From JAENVU01 sp964639075 (GTDB lineage Bacteria; Actinomycetota; Acidimicrobiia; IMCC26256; JAENVU01), in the NCBI GenBank assembly GCA_964639075.1, contig CAZXCB010000221.1, positions 1 to 5,669 on the forward strand: a DNA stretch of 5,669 bases, read 5' to 3'. Made by a program: the position numbers and the translations under genes. How positions within the stretch are numbered: the stretch's first letter is position 1; every line of letters begins with the position of its first letter. The notes under the pieces were generated by a model. The model was not told the origin of the DNA and did not search any database. It saw nothing but the letters and a program-made list of their open reading frames with translations. This document shows, piece after piece, positions 1 to 5,659 of the stretch.

Positions 1-895
1 TGTTCGTCTTGGTGCCGCCGTGGACGACCGTCGGCGCCATCGTCGTGTGCGTGCAGGAGTGCGCGATGCGGCCGAGCCCGAGCGGGAGCTCGGCGACGAG
101 CTCGTCCACGCGCTCCGGATCGGCGAGCTCGCTCGGCAGGTCGAGCCCCTCCACGTAGCGGCGCCAGGTGTCGCCGATGCGCGCTTCGGGTCGGTACTCG
201 GCGATCCGGCGCACGATCTCGGCCGCCGTGACGAGCGCGTTGTCAGTGCGGTACGACTGCGACGCGTGGCTGGGCGTGCCGTGCACGGTGATGCCGGTCC
301 AGTACGTTCCCTTCTCCTCCACCATGATCGGGAGGCGGGGCCCGTTCTTGGTGGGCACCTGGTAGCCACCGGACTCGGTGATCACGTAGTCGGCGCGCAC
401 GTCGTCGAGCTCGTGCTCGGTGAGGTACTTGGCTCCCCAGGTGCCGAGCGCCTCCTCGTCGGCGACCGCGAGGTACAGCAGCGTGCCGCGCGGCGTGAAG
501 CCGGAGTCGGCGAGCCGGCGGAACGCGACGGCCATCGTGGCGGTGAGGTTGAGCATGTCGACCGCGCCCCGACCCCAGATCATGCCGTCGTCGAGCTCGG
601 CACCGAACGGCTCGCGTGACCAGCCCTCGGGGTTCACGGGCACGACGTCGGTGTGACCCATGAGCATCAGCGTCGGGGCGGCGGGATCCGAGCCCTCGAT
701 CTTCGCGAGCAGGCTCCGGCGACCGGGTTGGGGCTCGTAGGTCTCGACGTCGAGCCCGGTGCCCCCGAGGTGATCCGCGATCAGGTCCGCGTTGCGAACC
801 TCCTCACCCGACTCGGCCCGGCCGTCGTTGACGCACGCGTTCCGGATGAGGTCCTGGAGCAGCGCCGTGGCCTCGCCGGTGAGATCGTCCGCCAT
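1..895 (-). CDS. M20-family zinc metallopeptidase/deacylase (DapE/ArgE/carboxypeptidase-like), 3' end outside window
   Basis: Reading the minus strand from the ATG at 895-893 gives 298 residues open to the window edge, so the C-terminal part is missing. Seen: GHTDVVP (residues 80-86, with His81 and Asp83), WGRGAVDM (107-114, with bridging Asp113), ADEEALG (145-151, with a Glu147-Glu148 pair in the general-base/metal-ligand position), ITESG (172-176, Glu174 as probable ligand) and HGTPSHAS (205-212) in the dimerisation domain. These are the ordered motifs of M20 di-zinc hydrolases, which cleave peptide or N-acyl-amino-acid amide bonds in the cytoplasm. The final ligand His near the C-terminus is not visible. 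Family members include DapE, ArgE, carboxypeptidase S and PM20D1-type N-acyl-amino-acid hydrolases; WGRGA and the PVNPEGW stretch look more like the carboxypeptidase/deacylase branch, but the substrate cannot be assigned. There is no signal peptide. The start has no clear Shine-Dalgarno but a TACGGT box 6 nt upstream, which supports a leaderless ATG. Confidence 0.93.
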   Translation of the reverse strand, partial: MADDLTGEATALLQDLIRNACVNDGRAESGEEVRNADLIADHLGGTGLDVETYEPQPGRRSLLAKIEGSDPAAPTLMLMGHTDVVPVNPEGWSREPFGAELDDGMIWGRGAVDMLNLTATMAVAFRRLADSGFTPRGTLLYLAVADEEALGTWGAKYLTEHELDDVRADYVITESGGYQVPTKNGPRLPIMVEEKGTYWTGITVHGTPSHASQSYRTDNALVTAAEIVRRIAEYRPEARIGDTWRRYVEGLDLPSELADPERVDELVAELPLGLGRIAHSCTHTTMAPTVVHGGTKTN

Positions 896-901
896 GGGCG
901 C

Positions 902-907
902 ACCGTA
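902..907 (-). promoter_or_regulatory. Putative -10 box (TACGGT) of the M20 gene, leaderless
   Basis: On the minus strand TACGGT matches the actinobacterial TANNNT -10 consensus and is followed by 6 nt and then the ATG of the M20 gene. This would place the transcription start at the A of the start codon. No convincing -35 is visible. It is the weakest of the four such boxes in the window, because it lacks the TCCG that follows the -10 in the other three. Confidence 0.5.
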
Positions 908-914
908 GCGCCGG

Positions 915-947
915 GTCGTGCCGGTCGCGCCGCCGAACCGGTACGAC
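915..947 (-). terminator. Imperfect hairpin between the MBL-fold gene and the M20 gene, possible terminator
   Basis: Arms 915-925 and 937-947 are inverted repeats matching at 10 of 11 positions around an 11-nt loop. The repeat begins 10 nt after the stop codon of the metallo-beta-lactamase gene and lies before the M20 -10 box. In the minus-strand transcript the odd pair is an A-C mismatch; in a plus-strand transcript it would be a G-U pair. There is no U-tract, which is common for actinobacterial terminators but also makes the call weak. One arm lies in the -10/-35 spacer of the M20 promoter, so an operator site is an alternative. Confidence 0.3.
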
Positions 948-956
948 GGGACTGCG

Positions 957-2147
957 TCAGCTCGCGGCGGCGACCCGGTAGGTGAACACGCCTTCGGTGT
1001 CCCAGCGCTCGGCCTCACCGGCCCGCCGGAGGTGCTCGAGGTGCGCGAACGTCTCGCTCTCGGCCATGACTCCCCAGTGCCGCTCGGGGAACAGCTCGTG
1101 GGAGAGCGCGACGACATCGGCCGGACCGAGCGCGAGCGACACCTCGCGCAGCGTCTCCATGCGCTCGAAGTGGTGCTCCTTGATCGCGGTGACCCGACCC
1201 GGGACGTCGTCGAACGGGTGGCCGTGCGCGGGGAGACCGAGCCGCACGTCGTCGAGCGCGCCGACGAGATCCAGCGTCGCGAGATACGAGCTCAGCGCGT
1301 CGCCCTGTCCGGAGCCGGCGACGTGGGGCGTGATCGTCGGCAGCACGTGATCGCCCGACAGCAGCACCCCGTGCTCGGGGTCGTAGAGACACAGGTGGTC
1401 GAGCGTGTGGCCCGGTGTGTGCAGCGCGAGCCAGTCCCGTCCGGCGAGCCGGATGGGTGACCCGTGCTGCACACGACGCGTGGGGTCCGGTGGCGTGAAC
1501 AGCAGGCGCATCGCGCGGATCATCATGCGACGCGAGAGCGGCGGGTGCGGGTGCTTGCTCCCACCCCACGGGGTGTTGCCACCCCACGGAACCGACTGGC
1601 GCTGGGCGTCCTCGGTGATCTCGTCGAGCGCGGCGTGATCGTCGGCCGTGAGGGACGGCAGCTCGTCGAGCGACGGGCCGTCGTAGTGCGCGGCCTCCTC
1701 GATCGCCTGCTGCTCGAGCCGCTCGGCCTCGGCCTGCGAGAGTGTCGCGCCGCGCCGCTGCAACGACCACGTGGTGAAGGCGCGGTGGGCGATCAGCTGT
1801 GCGTCGGCCTCCTTCTTGAGCCGACCCGCGGCACCGAAGTGGTCCGGGTGCGAGTGCGTGACGATGACGGTGTGGACGTCCTTCACGCGGAACCCCGCGG
1901 TCGCGAGGCGCTGCTTGAGCGCCTTCCAGCTCTGCGGCCCGGGCAGCCCGGGGTCCACGACCGCGAGGCCGCGATCGTCGAGCAGCCCGTACATGTTCAC
2001 GTGCCCGAGACCGGGCATCCAGATCGGGAGCTGCATGCGGATCACGCCGGGGGCGACCTCGGTCACCTCCTCGGAGGCGTGCTCCTGCTCCTGCTTCTTG
2101 GGCCTGGACGCCCGCGGGTCGCCCGGCCGACTCGACACGTCGGTCAC
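957..2147 (-). CDS. Metallo-beta-lactamase-fold hydrolase with enlarged middle segment
   Basis: This is a 396-residue cytoplasmic protein starting at GTG (2147-2145). The MBL core is clear: THSHPDH (residues 97-103; His98, His100, Asp102, His103), TPGHT (244-248, His247), SGDH (264-267, Asp266) and PAHGH (306-310, His308 as probable last ligand). A di-metal hydrolytic site is therefore complete. The C-terminal stretch (about 315-390), rich in helices and carrying an HHFER motif, fits the small winged-helix-like domain seen in LACTB2-type MBL proteins. Residues 1-28 are a polar, probably disordered extension (KKQEQEHASEE). The gap between His103 and His247 is about 60 residues longer than I expect for this fold, and holds an acidic helical stretch plus a PWGG-x2-PWGG loop. 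Substrates in the family range from thioesters and lactones to nucleic acids, so none is assigned here. The gene follows the amidase by 48 bp but has its own TANNNT box, so it may be transcribed both with it and alone. Confidence 0.91.
   Translation of the reverse strand: MTDVSSRPGDPRASRPKKQEQEHASEEVTEVAPGVIRMQLPIWMPGLGHVNMYGLLDDRGLAVVDPGLPGPQSWKALKQRLATAGFRVKDVHTVIVTHSHPDHFGAAGRLKKEADAQLIAHRAFTTWSLQRRGATLSQAEAERLEQQAIEEAAHYDGPSLDELPSLTADDHAALDEITEDAQRQSVPWGGNTPWGGSKHPHPPLSRRMMIRAMRLLFTPPDPTRRVQHGSPIRLAGRDWLALHTPGHTLDHLCLYDPEHGVLLSGDHVLPTITPHVAGSGQGDALSSYLATLDLVGALDDVRLGLPAHGHPFDDVPGRVTAIKEHHFERMETLREVSLALGPADVVALSHELFPERHWGVMAESETFAHLEHLRRAGEAERWDTEGVFTYRVAAAS
1561..1589 (-). repeat. Short in-frame direct repeat encoding PWGG twice
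   Basis: The 11-bp unit ccaccccacgg occurs at 1561-1571 and again at 1579-1589, 18 bp apart. It encodes PWGG at residues 187-190 and 193-196 of the metallo-beta-lactamase-fold protein. It lies in the enlarged segment between the third and fourth metal-ligand motifs and is followed by a KHPHPP stretch. It probably arose by a small in-frame duplication, and a glycine/tryptophan loop over the active site is possible. Confidence 0.7.
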
Positions 2148-2154
2148 GGCCCGG

Positions 2155-2160
2155 AGGCTA
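2155..2160 (-). promoter_or_regulatory. Putative -10 box (TAGCCT) of the MBL-fold gene, leaderless
   Basis: Minus-strand TAGCCT matches TANNNT and is followed by 7 nt and the GTG start. The 16 nt from here to the start (TAGCCTCCGGGCC-GTG) resemble those before the WS/DGAT gene and the plus-strand gene. It lies in the 48-bp gap after the amidase stop codon. No recognisable -35 is present. The absence of a Shine-Dalgarno at this GTG fits a leaderless message. Confidence 0.6.
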
Positions 2161-2195
2161 CCCGCCGCCGCGACGGGCCCCGACCGGGCCGAGGG

Positions 2196-3623
2196 TCAGC
2201 TGCCGGGGGCGAACTTGGGCCAGGGGCGGACGGCTTCGAGCACGGCACCGGCGGCGAGGCAGAGCTCGTCCTCGAGGCGGCGCGCGACCACCTGCAGACC
2301 GCACGGCATGCCGCCGACGAGTCCCGCCGGTACGGAGATGCCGGGCTGGCCCGTCATGTTGAACGGCGCGGTGAACGGCGCGCTCAGGTACATGAGGTCC
2401 ACCTCACGGCCGTTGACCTCACCGACGAGCGTGCCCTCGGCCTGGTACGCGGTGGTCGGTGTGGTGGGCAGGAGCAGGAGGTCGATCCGGTCGAACAGCG
2501 CACTCGACGCGACGAGGATCTCCTGGCGCCGGCGGACGGCCGCACCCAGGTGACGCGCCCGCAGGTGCGGCATCCCCTCGATCGAGGTCCTCGCCAGGAA
2601 GTCGAGGTCGTCGAGGCTCTCGACACAGCGGTCGTAGTGCCACGCGGCCAGGTTCCCCGCGCCGAGCGTTCCCCACGCGCGTCCCGGCCTCGGGAAGTCG
2701 ATCGGCACCTCGATCAGCTCGAGCCCCGCGGCCTCGACGAGTGCCTCGGCCGCCTCGCGTGTCGTGGCCTCGACCGCACGATCCGTCTCCGCGTAGCCGA
2801 GCGTGGACGTCCACGCGACCTTCCGGCCGCGCAGCAGCTCGCGCGCGCGGTCGACGTCGGCGACCACGGGCTCGTACGGCGCGGGCTTCGGCAACGACGT
2901 CGGGTCCGCGCCGACGGGGCCGCTGGTGACGTCGAGGTAGCGCGCCGCATCGCGCACCGAACGAACCATGGGGCCGCTCACCGACGTGAGCCCGGTGTCG
3001 AACGGATCGTCCAACCCGTTGTGACCGATGCGCCCGAACGTGGGCTTCATCCCCGGCAGACCCGAGTACGACGACGGGATGCGGATCGACCCCCCGCCGT
3101 CGCTCCCCGTGCACGCAGGGAACAGCCCCGCCGCGACCGAGGCCGCCGAACCGCCCGACGAGCCCCCGGGTGTGCGCTCCGGGTTCCACGGGTTGCGGGT
3201 CACGCCGTGGAGCGGCGTCGCGGTGTAGCTCGGGATGCCGAACTCGGGGGCCGTGGTGAGTCCGGTGATCACCGCGCCGGCACCGCGCAACCCCGCGACC
3301 TCCGGACAGTCGGCCGGCGCGATGTCGTCGCGGTACACGACCGAGGCGTGGGTGTGCGGGAAACCCTTGGCCGGCGCGAGCTCCTTCACCCCCATCGGGA
3401 CGCCGGCGAATGCTCCCGGATCCTCACCGCGCGCGACCGCCGCGTCGATCTCTTTCGCGCGCGCCCGGGCACCAGCTTCGTCGAGGAAGCACACCGCGTT
3501 CAGGTCGGCGTTGCGCGCCGCGATGCGCGCCAGCGACTCCTCCAGCAACGCGACCGCGCTGATCTCACCCCGGCGCACGCCGTCGGCGAGATCCCACGCA
3601 TCGCGCGTCCACAGCTCCGTCAT
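2196..3623 (-). CDS. Amidase-signature (AS) family hydrolase
   Basis: This 475-residue protein, of normal length for the AS family, hydrolyses an amide (or sometimes ester) bond through a Ser-cisSer-Lys triad. Seen: GVPMGVKE (74-81, catalytic Lys80), TPGGSSGGSAA (151-161, cis-Ser155) and TGSDGGGSIRIP (172-183, nucleophile Ser179), followed by GLPGMKPTFGRI (188-199). All three catalytic residues are present. It resembles GatA in these blocks, but no gatB or gatC is nearby, so a free-standing amidase is more likely than the tRNA amidotransferase subunit; the substrate is unknown. The reading frame stays open upstream to 4145, but that extension is antisense-like low-complexity sequence inside the WS/DGAT gene. 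The ATG at 3623 is chosen because it starts the conserved fold, overlaps the WS/DGAT stop as ATGA, and has GGGAG 7 nt upstream. Translational coupling with WS/DGAT is expected. No signal peptide or membrane segment is seen. Confidence 0.95.
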   Translation of the reverse strand: MTELWTRDAWDLADGVRRGEISAVALLEESLARIAARNADLNAVCFLDEAGARARAKEIDAAVARGEDPGAFAGVPMGVKELAPAKGFPHTHASVVYRDDIAPADCPEVAGLRGAGAVITGLTTAPEFGIPSYTATPLHGVTRNPWNPERTPGGSSGGSAASVAAGLFPACTGSDGGGSIRIPSSYSGLPGMKPTFGRIGHNGLDDPFDTGLTSVSGPMVRSVRDAARYLDVTSGPVGADPTSLPKPAPYEPVVADVDRARELLRGRKVAWTSTLGYAETDRAVEATTREAAEALVEAAGLELIEVPIDFPRPGRAWGTLGAGNLAAWHYDRCVESLDDLDFLARTSIEGMPHLRARHLGAAVRRRQEILVASSALFDRIDLLLLPTTPTTAYQAEGTLVGEVNGREVDLMYLSAPFTAPFNMTGQPGISVPAGLVGGMPCGLQVVARRLEDELCLAAGAVLEAVRPWPKFAPGS

Positions 3624-5050
3624 CCCACTGCTCCCTGGTCGATTCCACGATGGTCGCCCGCGCCTGCGGCGAGCTCGGTGAACGCGACCGTGAGGTCGTG
3701 CGCGAGCGCCTCGAGGTCGGGCCAGGCGTCGGCATCCGCGTTCAGCCCGAAGTGCAGGACCCCGCAGTACGAGAGGATCGCGATCCCGAGGCTCAGGTTC
3801 CGCGAGAGCGGCACCAGCGGGTAGGCCTCCAGCAGCCGCGCGCCCATGCAGTAGAGCGGCACCGGTGGCCCGGGGACGTTCGTGACCACGAGGTTCACGA
3901 ACGGCTGACGCTGCACGAGCCGCGCCGCGAAGCCGAGCACGCTGGGGGCCGCGTAGTGCGCGAAATCGAGCAGGACCGCCGCGCCGGCGGCCTGCTCGGA
4001 CTCCTTCAGCGCCCGCGTCGCCTCGCTCACCGCTTCGAGCCGATCGACGGGGTCGCCGAGGCCGACCGGCAGGTCGACGAGCATCACCGAGAGCCGGTTG
4101 CCGAGTGCGAGTCGCTCGCCGTCGTCGCGCACCGACACCGGACACAACGCGCGCAGGTGCGACGGCACCTCCTCACCGCGCTCGGTGAGCCGGCGGCGCA
4201 ACGCGCTCGACACGGCGGCGAGCACGACGTCGTTCACGGTCCCGCCGTGCGTCTCGCGGATCGCGCGCACGGTGTCGAGCGAGATCGGCACCCCGGTGAA
4301 CCGGCGGCGACGACCCACCTCGACGTTGAGCGACGAGCTCGGCGCGAGCGGTGACCCCGACACGAGCGATCGGAGCGCCCGCGTGAGCTTGGCGGTCTGG
4401 TCGGCGGCGCGCTGCGGCGTCCGGGCGAGCCCGCGGATCGAGCGGGCGAGCTCGGTGGGCTCGCTGGCGCGCTCGACGAGGGTGTCCGCGAGCAGGCGGG
4501 CGGCAGGCGGCGCGGGCTGCGGGATCCACAGCGGTGCCTCGGGCCGATCGGGCTCGCGCTCGAAGTCGAGGAGCACGGTCGCGACGTCGACGCCGGACAC
4601 TCCGTCGACCAGCGCGTGGTGGGTCTTCTGCACGAGCGCGACCCGGCCGGCTTCGAGCCCCTCGACGAACCAGAGCTCCCACAGCGGGCGGGACCGGTCG
4701 AGCAGCTGCGACTCGATGCGCGCCATGAGCGCGAGGAGCTGCTCGCGGTCGCCCGGCGCGGGGAGCGCCGTGAGCCGCACGTGGTACGAGATGTCGAAGC
4801 GGTCGTCGTCGACCCAGATCGGGCGTCCCTGGTCCATCGGGACCGTCATCAGCTTCTTGCGGAAGCGTGGGATCAGGTGCAGCCGCGACTCGACGAGCCT
4901 GCGGACCGCGGCCAGCCGGAACCGGCCCGAGGCGTCGAAGAAGCGTGCTCCGTCGAAGATCCCGAGCGTGCCGACGTGCATCGGTGTCTCGAGCGACTCG
5001 AGGTGGAGGAACGACGTGTCGAGCGCGCTCAGCCGTTCGTGGTCGCTCAT
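3620..5050 (-). CDS. Wax ester synthase/diacylglycerol O-acyltransferase (WS/DGAT family)
   Basis: This 476-residue protein belongs to the bacterial WS/DGAT family, which transfers acyl groups from acyl-CoA to diacylglycerol or fatty alcohols and makes storage triacylglycerol or wax esters at the membrane/lipid-droplet surface. Seen in order: the N-terminal LSALDTSFLHLE block (residues 7-18), PLWE (122-125), the catalytic HHALVDG (144-150; His145 and Asp149 of HHxxxDG), an ND pair in GGTVNDVVLA (269-278), PVSVR (304-308), and NLVVTNVPGPP (386-396) in the C-terminal domain. Length and motif order are normal for the family, which shares the fold of condensation-type CoA acyltransferases. The ATG at 5050 is 7 nt after a TACCAT box, consistent with a leaderless start. 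The stop codon overlaps the amidase start as ATGA, so the two form an operon. Actinobacteria often carry many paralogues, and some have little triacylglycerol synthesis activity, so the acyl acceptor is not fixed. Confidence 0.95.
   Translation of the reverse strand: MSDHERLSALDTSFLHLESLETPMHVGTLGIFDGARFFDASGRFRLAAVRRLVESRLHLIPRFRKKLMTVPMDQGRPIWVDDDRFDISYHVRLTALPAPGDREQLLALMARIESQLLDRSRPLWELWFVEGLEAGRVALVQKTHHALVDGVSGVDVATVLLDFEREPDRPEAPLWIPQPAPPAARLLADTLVERASEPTELARSIRGLARTPQRAADQTAKLTRALRSLVSGSPLAPSSSLNVEVGRRRRFTGVPISLDTVRAIRETHGGTVNDVVLAAVSSALRRRLTERGEEVPSHLRALCPVSVRDDGERLALGNRLSVMLVDLPVGLGDPVDRLEAVSEATRALKESEQAAGAAVLLDFAHYAAPSVLGFAARLVQRQPFVNLVVTNVPGPPVPLYCMGARLLEAYPLVPLSRNLSLGIAILSYCGVLHFGLNADADAWPDLEALAHDLTVAFTELAAGAGDHRGIDQGAVG
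3631..3636 (-). promoter_or_regulatory. Ribosome binding site of the amidase gene
   Basis: Minus-strand AGGGAG lies 7 nt before the ATG at 3623, inside the last codons of the WS/DGAT gene. It decides the start in a frame that otherwise stays open far upstream. It is the only clear Shine-Dalgarno among the five starts in the window, as expected for a gene internal to an operon. Confidence 0.75.
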
Positions 5051-5057
5051 CGTGCGG

Positions 5058-5063
5058 ATGGTA
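5058..5063 (-). promoter_or_regulatory. Putative -10 box (TACCAT) of the WS/DGAT-amidase operon, leaderless
   Basis: Minus-strand TACCAT matches TANNNT and is followed by 7 nt and the ATG at 5050. With a 17-nt spacer the -35 position (5086-5081) reads AGGACG, which keeps only the GAC core of TTGACA. This would drive WS/DGAT and the coupled amidase. It lies in the 73-bp divergent gap shared with the plus-strand gene. Confidence 0.6.
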
Positions 5064-5110
5064 CCGGGGTCTCCGGCGGACGTCCTCGGGGGGCTCCGTC
5101 GCGGCGGCGG

Positions 5111-5116
5111 TAGCGT
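5111..5116 (+). promoter_or_regulatory. Putative -10 box (TAGCGT) of the plus-strand orphan gene, leaderless
   Basis: TAGCGT matches TANNNT and is followed by 7 nt (ccgcccc) and then GTG at 5124. The upstream -35 region is a G-run with no consensus. The arrangement GGTAGCGTCCG is nearly the same as that before the metallo-beta-lactamase-fold gene, which supports both the promoter and the choice of the GTG start. Confidence 0.6.
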
Positions 5117-5123
5117 CCGCCCC

Positions 5124-5600
5124 GTGCGGATCGCGACGGCGGTGTGGAAGGTGGACTCCGACCTCGTGCTCGCGATCGACGAGCACCTCGGGCCGCCGGT
5201 GGACAGCTACGTGAACGGATCCCAGACGTGGTTCACCGGCGAGCCGGTGCTCGAATGGCGCCTGCACCCGACCGCGGGATTCCGCCAGCCCGGCGACGGC
5301 TCGCCCTACGACCTGTGGGAGCACGTCGTGAGCGCGTTGAGCGCCGGCGGTGACGCCGGCGCGATCGCGTTCGGCGGCGTGACCGTCGCGCTCTCCGAGC
5401 TGTGGGACTCGCTCGAGTGCTTCCCGGCCTATGGCGACGAGCTCGAGCCCGTCGCGCTCGCGCGCCAGGCCGCGGCAACGTTGCCGGTGCCGCCGACGAT
5501 CACCGGCATGGTGGACCACGACGTCATCGGCGACGAGTGGGAGCGCAGCGCCGGCTCGGTCTCGATCCTCGGGTTGCTGCTCGCGCAGCTCGAAGGCTGA
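5124..5600 (+). CDS. Uncharacterised acidic, Trp-rich protein (158 aa)
   Basis: I do not recognise a family. The frame is open far upstream, but that part is antisense to WS/DGAT and arginine/serine-rich. Composition changes sharply at the GTG at 5124, where MRIATAVWKV begins right after a leaderless-type promoter, so this start is preferred. The protein has about 23 Asp/Glu against 6 Lys/Arg and six tryptophans (8, 36, 45, 65, 94, 139). There is no signal peptide, no membrane segment, and no cysteine or histidine cluster suggesting a metal site. A hydrophobic beta-like stretch (GAIAFGGVTVALSELW, about 79-94) is followed by a helical region and a C-terminal SILGLLLAQLEG helix. The mix looks like a small soluble alpha/beta protein. 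It is the only plus-strand gene and is divergent from WS/DGAT with a 73-bp shared promoter region. Codon bias matches its neighbours, which supports a real gene. Function is unknown. Confidence 0.8.
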   Translation: MRIATAVWKVDSDLVLAIDEHLGPPVDSYVNGSQTWFTGEPVLEWRLHPTAGFRQPGDGSPYDLWEHVVSALSAGGDAGAIAFGGVTVALSELWDSLECFPAYGDELEPVALARQAAATLPVPPTITGMVDHDVIGDEWERSAGSVSILGLLLAQLEG

Positions 5601-5605
5601 GGAGA

Positions 5606-5659
5606 GCCCGCGCCGAACGGAACCGACTCGCCGCCCGGTTCCGACACCGTGGCGCGGGC
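5606..5659 (+). terminator. Nested perfect hairpin after the orphan gene, probable transcription terminator
   Basis: The outer arms gcccgcgcc (5606-5614) and ggcgcgggc (5651-5659) pair perfectly over 9 bp. Inside them cggaaccg (5618-5625) and cggttccg (5636-5643) pair perfectly over 8 bp around a 10-nt loop, with an asymmetric internal loop of 3 and 7 nt between the two stems. It begins 5 nt after the stop codon. There is no U-tract, so termination may rely on the stem alone or on Rho. The structure is symmetric enough to work on both strands, which would suit a convergent gene beyond 5669. The rest of 5601-5669 shows no gene and no tRNA-like fold. Confidence 0.6.

Noticed and set aside
2801..2816. 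A 16-bp perfect palindrome, gcgtggacgtccacgc
   Set aside because: It lies inside amidase codons for an ordinary stretch (AWTST) with no regulatory position. One such palindrome in several kb of GC-rich DNA is not surprising.
2196..3623. GatA subunit of the tRNA-dependent amidotransferase
   Set aside because: The AS blocks are shared by the whole family. No gatB or gatC is adjacent, and the neighbours are a lipid acyltransferase and hydrolases.
1464..3824. A 786-codon open frame on the plus strand, antisense to the MBL-fold and amidase genes
   Set aside because: It is rich in Arg, His, Glu, Gly and Val with no recognisable domain, as expected from the reverse complement of GC-rich genes with G/C third positions. 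The minus-strand proteins there carry complete catalytic motifs.
3624..4145. N-terminal extension of the amidase to an upstream start
   Set aside because: The extra 174 residues are Arg/Ala-rich, lie inside the WS/DGAT coding region and show no domain. The ATG at 3623 has a Shine-Dalgarno, an ATGA overlap and the family N-terminus.
4098..5123. Upstream extension of the plus-strand orphan gene
   Set aside because: It is Ser/Arg-rich sequence antisense to WS/DGAT. Composition changes at 5124, next to the promoter-like box.
4173..5519. A 448-codon minus-strand open frame across WS/DGAT and the orphan gene
   Set aside because: It is Arg/Ala/Pro-rich, overlaps two better-supported genes in other frames, and has no motif or promoter at its start.
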